Part shown: positions 26,027-34,657 of the stretch, piece by piece | How positions within the stretch are numbered: position 1 is the first letter of the stretch | How the letters are laid out: each line of letters opens with the position of its first letter | NCBI GenBank assembly: GCA_937910685.1 | Contig: CALEMP010000158.1 | Coordinates: 1 to 39,535 of the forward strand | Length of the DNA stretch: 39,535 bases | Direction: 5' to 3' | From: an uncultured bacterium | GTDB lineage: Bacteria > Planctomycetota > UBA1135 > GCA-002686595 | Position numbers and translations under genes: made by a program | The notes under the pieces: generated by a model | The model's input: only the letters and a program-made list of their open reading frames with translations | Database searches by the model: none | Told to the model about the DNA's origin: nothing

Positions 26027-27492
26027 GCCACTTCCACACGGGCAGCCGCGACGGGAAACGCCCCCCCAAGAGCGACCCATTGGCCAAGGCTCAAAGTCAC
26101 TACGACGTGATCGTTATTGGGTCGGGGCTTGCGGGCCTCACCAGTGCAAACATTTTGGCCCGGGCGGGACACCGGGTCTGTGTTCTCGAACAGCACTACA
26201 ACCTCGGGGGCATGGCCACTTGGTTCAAGCGCAGGGGAGGACACGTGTTCGATATCTCCCTGCACGGCTTTCCCTGGGGCATGAAAAAGACCGTGCGCCG
26301 CTACTGGAGCCCCGAGTTGGCCCAACGCATCGTGCAGCTGGACGGGATCCGCTTCGACAACCCCCAATTCTGCTTCGACACGGCCTTCACGAAAGAAGAC
26401 TTCACCCAAAAGCTGGTGGAAGTCATGGGCTGCAACCCAAAGTCCGTAGATGCCTTTTATGCGGACCTAGCCCAGATGAACTACTACGACGAGGACACGC
26501 GCACCACGGGTGACGTTCTCGAGCAGTATTTCCCCGGCCGCAATGATGTGCATCGTTTGTTGCTGGAGCCGATCTCCTATGCCAACGGCGCGCACCTCGA
26601 TGATCCGGCGATTTCCTTTGGGATCGTGTTCTCGAACTTCATGTCCAAGGGGGTGTTCACCTTTACGGGGGGCACGGATTTGTTGATCCGGGATCTCAAG
26701 GCCTCCCTCAAGGCCAGTGGGGTCGACCTCTTCAACCGGGTGCAGGTGGAACGAATTCTGATCGACCAGGGACGCACCCGGGGAGTCTTGGCGGAAGGCC
26801 GTGAAATCGGCGCGGAGGTCGTAATCTCCAATGCGGGTTTGCACCCCACCATCCAGAATCTGATTGGGCCCGAGCACCTCACCGAGGACTTTTACACCGG
26901 TGCTATGGCGGTGCGTCCGAACTGCTCCTCCACTCAGGTCTACATGGGCCTTGAGGAAAATTACGAACTGCCCTGGTTTACGGACCTGTATTTCACCTCC
27001 ACGCGCGAGACATTCGATTCCCACGCTTTATGCGATCAGTTCGGGGAAAGCCGCACCTACAGCTTTTACTATCCCAAGGCGGGCTCGGGTAAGGGACGCA
27101 CTGCGATAGTGGCCTCCATGAATGCCCACTGGGACGATTGGAACCAGCTGGATGATGAGGGCTACGCCGCCGCCAAGACGCGCCTCGAACAAGAGACCCT
27201 CGCGGACTTGGAACAGCGGGTACCGGGCTTGACTCAGCACATCACCCACACGGAAGCCGCCACCCCCAAGACCTTTGGGTTCTACACGCAACACCTACGC
27301 GGAGCCTCCTTTGGCACAAAATTCGAAGGGCTCCCCTATTCCATGAAGCTCTCCGAGCAGGTGGAGGGTCTCTACCACGCGGGCTCGGTAGGCATCATCA
27401 TGAGCGGCTGGCTAGGCGCCGCCAATTATGGCGCGATCACTGCCAACCAAGTGGACGGTCGCCTTCATTCCATGCTAAAACAAGCGCCCTAG
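26023..27492 (+). CDS. FAD-dependent phytoene-desaturase-like oxidoreductase 2
   Basis: The 489-residue flavoprotein is related to, but distinct from, the one before it. It has the FAD motif YDVIVIGSGLAGLTSANILARAG, CVLEQHYNLGGMA, and FDISLHGFPWGMKKT in place of the first enzyme's YDVGLHALTN. The C-terminal FAD segment is GLYHAGSVGIIMSGWLGAANYG. It belongs to the CrtI-like group that removes or adds hydrogens on long conjugated chains. Two such genes side by side in an acyl-ACP operon imply successive desaturation or isomerisation steps. It overlaps the preceding stop by ATGA and ends 26 bp before the ketoreductase gene. Confidence 0.85.
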   Translation: MSHFHTGSRDGKRPPKSDPLAKAQSHYDVIVIGSGLAGLTSANILARAGHRVCVLEQHYNLGGMATWFKRRGGHVFDISLHGFPWGMKKTVRRYWSPELAQRIVQLDGIRFDNPQFCFDTAFTKEDFTQKLVEVMGCNPKSVDAFYADLAQMNYYDEDTRTTGDVLEQYFPGRNDVHRLLLEPISYANGAHLDDPAISFGIVFSNFMSKGVFTFTGGTDLLIRDLKASLKASGVDLFNRVQVERILIDQGRTRGVLAEGREIGAEVVISNAGLHPTIQNLIGPEHLTEDFYTGAMAVRPNCSSTQVYMGLEENYELPWFTDLYFTSTRETFDSHALCDQFGESRTYSFYYPKAGSGKGRTAIVASMNAHWDDWNQLDDEGYAAAKTRLEQETLADLEQRVPGLTQHITHTEAATPKTFGFYTQHLRGASFGTKFEGLPYSMKLSEQVEGLYHAGSVGIIMSGWLGAANYGAITANQVDGRLHSMLKQAP

Positions 27493-27518
27493 GGCATTCT
27501 TAAGAGACAAACGATTCC

Positions 27519-28250
27519 ATGAAATTCAGCGATCAAAAAGTCATCATCACCGGTGGCACCCGCGGCCTGGGACGGGCGGCCAGCTTGGCTTTCCTCGGGG
27601 AAGGGGCCCGGGTTCAAGCCACCTACCGAGGCAACGAAGAAGCCGCGGAAGAACTGCGCTCCTTGGCGGGAGAAAACGCCGAACGCCTAACCCTCACCCG
27701 CTGCGATGTGAGCCAAGAGGACCAGGTCAACGCGTTCTGGGAGGAAATCGGCGATCAGCCCGTGTCCGTGCTGATCAATAACGCGGGCATTCGCCGGGAT
27801 GCCCTCTTGCCCTTGATGGGCATCGCTGATTGGCAGTCGGTGATCGACACGAACCTGACCGGGGGCTTTCTGATGAGCCGCGGTGCGGTGAAGAACATGC
27901 TGGGCCAGCGATACGGACGCATCCTGTTCGTGACCTCCCCGGCCAGCCGCGTCGGATTCCAAGGACAAACCAACTACGGCGCGTCAAAAGCTGGCCAGAT
28001 AGGCTTGACCCGTAGCCTGTGCAAAGAAGTCGCCTCCCGAGGCATCACGGTCAACTGCGTCAGCCCGGGCTTTATCGCCACCGAGTTGCTCGATGACCTG
28101 CCGGAGGACTTGATTCGGGAATACAAGAAGTCCGTGCCCGCACGGCGCTTCGGTAAGCCCGAGGAGGTCGCTGCAGCCCTTCTGTTCCTAGCCTCCAGCG
28201 ACGCTGCCTACATCAACGGCACTACCCTGGAGGTGGCCGGTGGAATCTGA
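27519..28250 (+). CDS. 3-oxoacyl-ACP reductase (FabG-like SDR)
   Basis: The 243-residue short-chain dehydrogenase has the NADPH-binding TGGTRGLGRA motif, the NNAG segment (INNAGIRRD), catalytic Ser in VTSPAS, Tyr153 and Lys157 in NYGASKAG, and the PGF(I)ATE motif after the active site. The family reduces 3-oxoacyl-ACP to 3-hydroxyacyl-ACP, the second step of each elongation cycle. The length is normal. The next gene's GTG start lies 11 bp inside its end, showing tight coupling to the dehydratase. Confidence 0.9.
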   Translation: MKFSDQKVIITGGTRGLGRAASLAFLGEGARVQATYRGNEEAAEELRSLAGENAERLTLTRCDVSQEDQVNAFWEEIGDQPVSVLINNAGIRRDALLPLMGIADWQSVIDTNLTGGFLMSRGAVKNMLGQRYGRILFVTSPASRVGFQGQTNYGASKAGQIGLTRSLCKEVASRGITVNCVSPGFIATELLDDLPEDLIREYKKSVPARRFGKPEEVAAALLFLASSDAAYINGTTLEVAGGI

Positions 28251-28722
28251 TCAAGCATCTACCCTGGATCCAGCCGCGATTCTGCCCCACGCCGATCCAT
28301 TCCTATTGGTCACCCGCGTGCTGGAGTTGCAACCCGACGGGGCCACCTGTGAATGGGATGTCGCCGAGGATCTGGACATCTTCCGCGGACACTTCCCCGG
28401 TAACCCGATCTTGCCCGGGGTTTACATCTCGGAGCACTGCTTCCAAAGCGCCGCGATCGCGATCTACTGCGCCGCAACAGAAAAATCTGATCCCACCGAA
28501 ACCATGACGGGCACCCCTGTCCTGGTTCGCATCGAAGACGCACGCTTCAAGCGCATGGTACGGCCGGGAGAAACCCTGCATACCCAAGTGGAAATCACCG
28601 ATGCCCTGGCCAATGCCCGCTGGTGCAGTGCGGTTGTACGAGTTCAGGGCGAACTCGTGGCCCGAATCAAATTTGTCTTGGCCCTGGCGGAAGAGACCAA
28701 AGAGGAAACGAGTTCCCCATGA
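28240..28722 (+). CDS. 3-hydroxyacyl-ACP dehydratase (FabZ-like)
   Basis: The 160-residue hotdog-fold protein has the FabZ motif ILPHADPFLLVTRVLE with catalytic His17. The central helix is FRGHFPGNPILPGVYISEHCFQSAA, carrying the active Glu. It dehydrates 3-hydroxyacyl-ACP to trans-2-enoyl-ACP. The protein lacks the C-terminal extension of FabA-type enzymes, and the sequence does not show isomerase activity. The GTG start overlaps the ketoreductase, and its stop overlaps the next ATG (ATGA). Planctomycete-specific FabZ variants that work with a dedicated ACP have been studied in anammox bacteria; this one is a candidate of similar role. Confidence 0.88.
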   Translation: MESDQASTLDPAAILPHADPFLLVTRVLELQPDGATCEWDVAEDLDIFRGHFPGNPILPGVYISEHCFQSAAIAIYCAATEKSDPTETMTGTPVLVRIEDARFKRMVRPGETLHTQVEITDALANARWCSAVVRVQGELVARIKFVLALAEETKEETSSP

Positions 28723-29525
28723 ACGACTGGTTGCAACTAAAGGGCAAGCGCGTGCTCGTCACGGGCCTCTCCAACCGCCGCAGCGTGGCGGCCTTCATCG
28801 GCAAAGAACTGCGCGCTGTGGGTGCCCACCCAATCTGGATGGTGCGCACAGAAGAGCGGCGCGAAGAGGTCGCCAAAATCACTGGCGACGATCCAGTGCT
28901 CTGCTGCGATGTGCGCGAGCAAGATCAGATCGATCAGCTCGCGGAGGATCTCAAGCCTTTTGGCCCCATCGACGGGCTGGTGCACTCGATCGCTTTTGCC
29001 CGCTATGATGGCGGAGAGCAGCCCTTTCACAAGACTCCCCGGGAGCACTTCTTGGAGGCGATTGACGTCTCGTGCTTTTCCCTGATTGCCCTCGCGGGAG
29101 CCCTCGAAGATCAATTGGCTGCGGGCTCTTCGGTGGTCACGATTTCCATTTCCACGACCACCATGGCTGCGGAAAGCTACGGCTACATGGCGCCCGCAAA
29201 GGCTGCACTTGATTCCGCCGTGGCATTCCTGGCCAAATCCCTCGCATCACGGAATGTGCGCGTCAACGCGGTACGCGCCGGCCTGCTCAAGACGCGCTCC
29301 TCCGCGGGGATTCCTGGCTATGCGGATGCATACCTCTTTGCGGAACAAGCAACTCTTCGCCATGTGGGTTTGACCACCGATGAAGTGGCCCAAGCCGCCC
29401 TCTTCTTGCTCTCGCCCCGCTCGTCTGGCATTGCCGGTCAAGGCCTGCAAGTGGACGCGGGCATGGGCTTGAACTACTTCGATCGTTCGATCCTCGAACG
29501 CGCCACGCGCTTCGATGGTGAGTGA
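28719..29525 (+). CDS. Enoyl-ACP reductase (FabI-like)
   Basis: The 268-residue SDR-like protein fits FabI: the cofactor segment GLSNRRSVAAFIGKELRAVGAH replaces the classical Gly motif, DGLVHSIAFA matches the family, and Tyr/Lys in GYMAPAKAALDS are at the Y-x6-K spacing. The ending DAGMGLNYF is also typical. It reduces the enoyl bond to complete the elongation cycle. An upstream frame extension is ignored since the ATG at 28719 overlaps the dehydratase stop. It is the last gene of the operon; a GC-rich hairpin follows at 29596. Confidence 0.85.
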   Translation: MNDWLQLKGKRVLVTGLSNRRSVAAFIGKELRAVGAHPIWMVRTEERREEVAKITGDDPVLCCDVREQDQIDQLAEDLKPFGPIDGLVHSIAFARYDGGEQPFHKTPREHFLEAIDVSCFSLIALAGALEDQLAAGSSVVTISISTTTMAAESYGYMAPAKAALDSAVAFLAKSLASRNVRVNAVRAGLLKTRSSAGIPGYADAYLFAEQATLRHVGLTTDEVAQAALFLLSPRSSGIAGQGLQVDAGMGLNYFDRSILERATRFDGE

Positions 29526-29595
29526 GCCCAAGCAATTGGATGGAGCCCAGCCCCCAAGCGGGGTACTGCCCTCCCATTGTTGATCTCCACGAGCC

Positions 29596-29618
29596 CTCCC
29601 GGGGTGGCCCCAGGGGAG
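29596..29618 (+). terminator. Putative terminator of the fatty-acid operon
   Basis: CTCCC-GGGG pairs with CCCC-AG-GGGAG around TGG, with a two-base bulge, 70 bp after the enoyl reductase stop. Further GC-rich palindromes follow. No U-run is present. Confidence 0.35.
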
Positions 29619-29790
29619 AAGGTCGGGCCCGAAGCCCCCCACCCTGAACGCCCCCAGGGGCCCTCGCGGATTTCTACAACAAAAGTGACCGGTACCAACT
29701 CTAGAACGAGCAGGTCCGGTCCCCTAGGCTGGGAGGTGAGGGGGCTAGAGCTTTTGCCGGGCACATGGGCGGAAGCGACAGCCAAGATCC

Positions 29791-32145
29791 ATGCACAAGA
29801 TCCTGTCTAATAAAAATCTTACCACCCATATTCTCCCCATCTTCCTGCTGTTGTTTACAGCCTGTGGCGGAGGCGGCGGAGCAAGCGACGACCCGGGAAC
29901 CGTCAGCGCCCCGACCCCCGGGGACCTGATCACCATCGGCCCCGGACCCCACCCCCGCATCGACTTGCCCGGACGCCTTTCGGTGCTCTTGCAGGTGCTC
30001 TCGGACGACGGACGCCCAGTGCCAGGCTTAAGCGCATCAGACTTTGTGCTGCGCGAAAATGGGTCCTTGGTCAGCACCAGTGAAAGCCAGCAGCGACTGC
30101 TGCCCAAGCCGCGGGTTTTCCGAGCCTATGCCCATCTCTTGCTCGACCTCTCGGGTAGCGTCGCCGGTGACCCTGATGGACTTGCAGCGGAACTCGCCGC
30201 CGCCCACGCCTTTGTAGATGAGGCCCTCACTGAGCCCTCGGTAGAAGTGGCGATCTCCTGGTTCTTCGGTGCACCCGCCAGCGTGCCCGGTTATCTGCCA
30301 GGATCCTCAGGCCCCCTGGGGTTCACCTCCAACGCCGCTCAACTGCACGCAGCCATCGACAACGTCAACGATGTGACTGTCACCAGTAACTCCACCAATC
30401 TCTTTGGGGCGGTTCTCGATGGACTGGCAGTGCTGGACACGGCCGCTGCTAATGCAAGCGCCATGGGCTTGGAGTTTTTCTCCCTCAGCCTGATCACCTT
30501 CACTGATGGAACGGACCAGGCGGGGCTCGTGACCCGCGACGCTGCGGTTGCAGCCCTCAGCGCCGGGGACTACTCGGCCTACACCATCGGCCTTGGCAAC
30601 GAGATCGATACCCAGAGCCTGACACTGTTAGGCCCCGACGGCTTCGTACAAGCGGGTGACCTACCGGACCTGACTCCAGGCTTCACGGACGTTGCGGGAG
30701 ATGTGCGCGACTTGGCCAACAGTTTCTATCTGGTCGGTTATGTATCTCCCAAGCTGCACGGTTCGGGCAGCAATACCCTGCGCATCACGGCCAGTCGTGA
30801 TGGAGATTCCGCTTCATTGGAGTTGGACTTTCTGGCGGACTACTTTTCAGGAGGGGCCGGGTTCATGGAGTCCATGGCCCACGAGGATGTGAGCACAGAT
30901 TCCTCCTTGACCCATCTGGCTCCCTGGGTGGACAACGGCTCCATGGTCACGGGGTGGAAGGACGACGGCAGCGGGAACCAGCGCACCATGTACATGGAGG
31001 CCCGGGACCAAGAGCTCCTGCCGGACTCGTCCTTTGGAGTTGCAGGTCGCCTCGAATGGTCAACCCTCGGGTCCCCCGACCACATCACCCCGGGCGCTTT
31101 ACTCTCCGACCCCTTGACCGGCAAGAGCCACCTGGCGGTGACCCTGCGCACGGAAGCCACGGACCCCAATCCCTCCGTACAGATACTGCGCCTCAATCCC
31201 GACGGCAGCACGGATGTGGGTTGGATCCCCGCCCCGGGCCCCGATGCTCCCCGGGAAGTTGTGGACCTGGCGACACACCCTGGTGGTGGGCTGGTATTGC
31301 TGGCAACCCGCGCCGCAGGGGACCTTGCAATCTGGCGCATCCTAGAGACTCCATTTGATTTGGATGGATCCTTTGGTACGGGGGGAATGGCCTCCTGGAG
31401 CGTCTCCACCGACATCACCCCGAAGGCCTTAGCCGTGAGGGATGACGGCCGCATCTTAGTGAGCGGCACGGCCCACAATCCCATGGCCGCAGCCACAGAC
31501 ATGCTGCTCGTCCAATGGAACAGCGACGGTACCCTGGACACGGGTTTCGGAACCCAAGGGGTCTTGCGTAATTTCGGCAGCTTCCAAAACGATGTGGTGG
31601 GCACGCCCGAAGCCTTGGCCATTGATGCTCAGGATCGAGCCCTAGTGGTGGGCCGCTTGGCAGCTGCCCCCGGCGCCTCTCACCCCTCCCCCGCCTTCTG
31701 GCGCTGTGATGCAAGCGGACAACCGGACCTAACTTGGACCGGGAACAACTCCAATCCTTATGCGGGCACCGGGCTGGTCGCCCTCGGCCCGGTTTTCACC
31801 GCCGAACCCGCGGTGCTCTTTGGTCGCAACTCAGGAGCAACTGCCCTTTGCATGCGCCCCGATGCTTCGATTCTGGCCGTGGGCACCCGTGAGAACGCTG
31901 AGGGCCATAAGGACTTGGCCTGGTGGCGATTAGACAGTCAAGGACGCCTAGATCACAGCTGGAATGGAACCGGTTTCATGATCGAAGATGGCACCCTGGA
32001 AGACAATGCTTCGGAGTCCTGCGGCTCCCTGCTGATCGATGGAACAGGTCGTGTACTGGCGGCAGGTTCAAGCACCCAAGGGGTGGATCCCATGCGTGCT
32101 TTGTTGTGGATCGACCAGGGTGGCCAGCGCACCTTCGAGCCCTAG
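29791..32145 (+). CDS. Lipoprotein with vWFA domain and delta-60 repeats
   Basis: The 784-residue protein starts with a lipoprotein signal (LLLFTACGGGGG, Cys25). After a Pro/Gly-rich stretch, a von Willebrand A domain (about 105-330) has the metal site DLSGS, a later Thr (SNSTNLFGAV) and FTDGTD. From about residue 395, delta-60-type repeats (GFGTQG, SFGTGG, LNPDGSTD, AIDAQDRALVVG) form a likely beta-propeller. This predicts a surface protein that binds a protein or polymer ligand, perhaps in adhesion or envelope assembly. The start at 29791 gives the n-region of the signal; no ribosome binding site is evident. The neighbours on both sides do not suggest an operon. Confidence 0.8.
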   Translation: MHKILSNKNLTTHILPIFLLLFTACGGGGGASDDPGTVSAPTPGDLITIGPGPHPRIDLPGRLSVLLQVLSDDGRPVPGLSASDFVLRENGSLVSTSESQQRLLPKPRVFRAYAHLLLDLSGSVAGDPDGLAAELAAAHAFVDEALTEPSVEVAISWFFGAPASVPGYLPGSSGPLGFTSNAAQLHAAIDNVNDVTVTSNSTNLFGAVLDGLAVLDTAAANASAMGLEFFSLSLITFTDGTDQAGLVTRDAAVAALSAGDYSAYTIGLGNEIDTQSLTLLGPDGFVQAGDLPDLTPGFTDVAGDVRDLANSFYLVGYVSPKLHGSGSNTLRITASRDGDSASLELDFLADYFSGGAGFMESMAHEDVSTDSSLTHLAPWVDNGSMVTGWKDDGSGNQRTMYMEARDQELLPDSSFGVAGRLEWSTLGSPDHITPGALLSDPLTGKSHLAVTLRTEATDPNPSVQILRLNPDGSTDVGWIPAPGPDAPREVVDLATHPGGGLVLLATRAAGDLAIWRILETPFDLDGSFGTGGMASWSVSTDITPKALAVRDDGRILVSGTAHNPMAAATDMLLVQWNSDGTLDTGFGTQGVLRNFGSFQNDVVGTPEALAIDAQDRALVVGRLAAAPGASHPSPAFWRCDASGQPDLTWTGNNSNPYAGTGLVALGPVFTAEPAVLFGRNSGATALCMRPDASILAVGTRENAEGHKDLAWWRLDSQGRLDHSWNGTGFMIEDGTLEDNASESCGSLLIDGTGRVLAAGSSTQGVDPMRALLWIDQGGQRTFEP

Positions 32146-32210
32146 CGCGGGTTGGGTGGGCAACACCTGATCCATCTGGTTGGCAAGTGGCAAGCTGCGG
32201 AAAACGCGAG

Positions 32211-33431
32211 TTAGCCCCTACGGTCTGTCACGCACATCCAGACTCTCTCTACTTTCTCGGCCACCGCAGACCAGTCAAAGGCGGCGCAGGTTTCTGCCGT
32301 GGGGCGTGGGGCGGGTCCCGCATCAAGGGCTTCCCCAAGCACCCGGGCTAGGTCCTCTGTGAAACCCGAAGCCGCCCCCGGAGCCAAGCGATCGGGGCCA
32401 ACGAGCTTGGGGAGCGGGCAAAGGTGCATCCGATCCGCGAGGGCAGCGGCCAAACCTGATCGAACTCCTGGAAGATCATTCGACACCAAGCGACATCCAC
32501 AGGCGGCGGCTTCCACCAGGACCAGGGGCAGGCCTTCGAAAAGTGACGGCAGAACAAACACCTCTGCCTGCCCCATGGCTATGGCCAACTTCCCGGGGGT
32601 CAAGCGGCCGAGGATACGCACCCCCTCGGTGGCCTCCATGCTCCGCAATAGCCGCTTGCCCTCCTCCCCGCTCCCGGCCCCTGCGATGGCCAGTTCAAGG
32701 TGGGGTCGTTCCATGCGCAGGGCCCTAAAAGCTTCAAGCAAGGGCCCAAGTCCCTTGGCATCAGCGAACTTCCCAGCGAACAGCAAGGTACCCGGGGAGG
32801 CGGGTTTCACCGGTGCTTGGAACAGCCTTCGATCAAACCCAGCCCCCACCTGGTGCACACGGTCGGACCCAATGCGCAGGACGCGGGCGTAATCCTGGGC
32901 GTGCTGTTGGTGCAACACACAAATCCCAGCGATGTTTTGGAGGCCATTACGCACCCGGTCTTCCAGGTGCGGGAGCAGCCCCATTTGGCGTAGGCCCGTG
33001 CCATGACCATGCAAAACCACCGGGGTCGAACCGGCCAACTCACAGGCGATGCCCGCGCCGATCCAAGCGTGGTGCGCGTGGATCACATCTGGTTGAAAGT
33101 CATCGATGGCGCGCTGCAAGGCAGAGCGCAGCACTTGACAATAGAGCCTAAGTTCCTCGGGGCTCATCTCCCCAAAAACCGTGCTGGCATAGGGCATCAC
33201 ATCGCTCATGCCAGGAATCGCAAAGGGAAGGGTGCCGCCCTCGCCACAATCCACCACGTCAATCTGCTCGCGCCCAAGCCCGCCCACTTGCGGAACTACT
33301 TCCCCAACGGGCAGGAGGCACAGCACGCGCTGGTCGATGCCCTTGCAGCGAGCCCAGTCCACCAGTGCATGCAAGGTGGTTCCGCTGCCGGTCCAACCCG
33401 GACGCTGGGTTAAGAAGTGAAGTACACGCAT
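32211..33431 (-). CDS. Family 4 glycosyltransferase (GT-B)
   Basis: The 406-residue protein has the GT-B layout: an N-terminal segment with an acceptor-side motif (PGWTGSGTTLHALVDWA, DVIHAHHAWIGAG) and a C-terminal donor domain with LLFAGKFADAKGLGPLLEAF and the EX7E motif in PSLFEGLPLVLVEAAACG. Such enzymes add a hexose from a nucleotide sugar to a glycan or lipid and retain the anomeric form. No membrane helices are visible, so it works in the cytoplasm or at the membrane surface. It begins 28 bp after the HD hydrolase gene on the same strand and probably shares its promoter. Confidence 0.88.
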   Translation of the reverse strand: MRVLHFLTQRPGWTGSGTTLHALVDWARCKGIDQRVLCLLPVGEVVPQVGGLGREQIDVVDCGEGGTLPFAIPGMSDVMPYASTVFGEMSPEELRLYCQVLRSALQRAIDDFQPDVIHAHHAWIGAGIACELAGSTPVVLHGHGTGLRQMGLLPHLEDRVRNGLQNIAGICVLHQQHAQDYARVLRIGSDRVHQVGAGFDRRLFQAPVKPASPGTLLFAGKFADAKGLGPLLEAFRALRMERPHLELAIAGAGSGEEGKRLLRSMEATEGVRILGRLTPGKLAIAMGQAEVFVLPSLFEGLPLVLVEAAACGCRLVSNDLPGVRSGLAAALADRMHLCPLPKLVGPDRLAPGAASGFTEDLARVLGEALDAGPAPRPTAETCAAFDWSAVAEKVERVWMCVTDRRG

Positions 33432-33459
33432 GGGATATTGAATCTACCAGGAGAAAGGC

Positions 33460-33942
33460 CTAGTGCCGGTCCCAGCCCGCTTGACTCCGGGCAAGGGCCC
33501 ACTTGATGGTATCGGGATCCTTGGCGGCTCTGGTACAAAGCCGATCCGCTCGGGGTATAACCCCCACTCGGCCGAGGTCCAATCGGTCCGCATCCCAGCA
33601 GGTCTGCACCGTGGGATGGGCCTCGGTCAAGCCAGCCGTGTGAGCGCGGCAGGCCATTAACAGGTGCTCGAAGGGTTCGTCATCCATCTGGAACCACTCC
33701 CCTCGCATCTCCACCGCCAGCTGGGCTCCGCGGGCTCCGTGCCCCGGATCCCGGCCTTCGTTGAGGCGTCGACAATCGTGAAAGACCGCGAACAACTCGA
33801 CCACTTCCGTGTCGGCTCCGCTGCTCTCGGCCAGGAATAAACCGTTGTCGCGTACCCGTCGCCAGTGGGAAATTCCATGGGTGCCGTCGTGGTGCAGAGC
33901 GTAGCCCTTGAGAACCTCAAGGGTGATTTGTTCCATGTTCAT
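33460..33942 (-). CDS. HD-domain phosphohydrolase-like protein
   Basis: The 160-residue protein has the metal-binding HD signature: His in HGISHWRRV, His-Asp in AVFHDCRRLNEG, and a later Asp in WDADRLDLGRVG. HD enzymes cleave phosphoester bonds in nucleotides or signals. The short length and the DADRLDLGR segment fit a small stand-alone class whose substrate I cannot assign. I place the start at the ATG at 33942 because a perfect TATAAT lies 6 nt upstream and no ribosome binding site is seen; an in-frame ATG 6 bp downstream is the alternative. It is divergent from the phosphopantetheinyl transferase. Confidence 0.75.
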   Translation of the reverse strand: MNMEQITLEVLKGYALHHDGTHGISHWRRVRDNGLFLAESSGADTEVVELFAVFHDCRRLNEGRDPGHGARGAQLAVEMRGEWFQMDDEPFEHLLMACRAHTAGLTEAHPTVQTCWDADRLDLGRVGVIPRADRLCTRAAKDPDTIKWALARSQAGWDRH

Positions 33943-33948
33943 AGGGTC

Positions 33949-33954
33949 ATTATA
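33949..33954 (-). promoter_or_regulatory. -10 element of the HD gene
   Basis: A perfect TATAAT on the minus strand, 6 nt before the ATG, implies a leaderless transcript. TTCAAT stands about 18 nt further upstream as a weak -35. Confidence 0.45.
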
Positions 33955-34020
33955 AGGGGTTTGGAGCAAGCCATTGAACCCGAAGAGGGATTCACAGCCG
34001 GCTACCGGGAAGGAGTTCGC

Positions 34021-34026
34021 TACTCT
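34021..34026 (+). promoter_or_regulatory. -10-like hexamer of the phosphopantetheinyl transferase gene
   Basis: TACTCT lies 7 nt before the ATG at 34034. No ribosome binding site is visible, so a leaderless transcript is suggested. The -35 region is poor. Confidence 0.35.
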
Positions 34027-34033
34027 CTAGATC

Positions 34034-34657
34034 ATGTCCCCGGAAAATCCAACCATGGCGCACATTTGTATTCTGCCGTCTCCAGCTGCGCCCCCTAAGG
34101 GGCGCGAAAGGGTAATTATTCAAAAAATAGCTTCCCGCCAAGCCCTCGCTGCTGCGGCTGAAGCGGCTGGAGCACCCTCGGATAATTGGGAGCAAGAAGA
34201 GGAAGGCGGACGGCCTCTGCCCAATGCTGGATGGCACTGGTCGGTGACCCATGATGCCCACTTTGTGGGGGCGATCGTGGCCCAGGTACCGGTGGGCATC
34301 GACACCGAACAGCTCACCCTTCGCCGTCGAAGCTTGGTGGAAAGGGTGCTGGATGAAAACGAGCAGAACCTCTTGGCTGGAAACGACGGGGCCCTAGCTT
34401 TCACCCGGGCTTGGTGCGCCAAGGAGTCGGTGCTCAAGGCCACCGGCATCGGCATCGGGGGACTTTCGCGCTGCAAAATCCGGGATAGGGATGGATCCGA
34501 GCTATCCCTGTGCCTGGATGGCAAGGATTGGCGGGTGTTTCAAAGGCGCAAGGGCAAGAGTCTCTTTGCTGTAACCATGGATGCGCCAACAGTCCTGTAC
34601 CATTGGAACGACGCGGATCTTGCCTTTGATCCCTGGAGCGAGCAATCCACGCAGTGA
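34034..34657 (+). CDS. 4'-phosphopantetheinyl transferase
   Basis: The 207-residue protein has the Sfp/AcpT-type signature: HWSVTHDAHFVGAIVA, VGIDTE with metal-binding acidic residues, and FTRAWCAKESVLKATGIG, the WxxKE core. It transfers the phosphopantetheine arm from CoA to the Ser of carrier proteins. The N-terminal 50 residues are Pro- and Glu-rich and of little homology. A plausible partner is the ACP at 24324, 10 kb away, because no other carrier protein is seen in the window. It overlaps the next gene's GTG start by 4 bp (GTGA). Confidence 0.82.
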   Translation: MSPENPTMAHICILPSPAAPPKGRERVIIQKIASRQALAAAAEAAGAPSDNWEQEEEGGRPLPNAGWHWSVTHDAHFVGAIVAQVPVGIDTEQLTLRRRSLVERVLDENEQNLLAGNDGALAFTRAWCAKESVLKATGIGIGGLSRCKIRDRDGSELSLCLDGKDWRVFQRRKGKSLFAVTMDAPTVLYHWNDADLAFDPWSEQSTQ

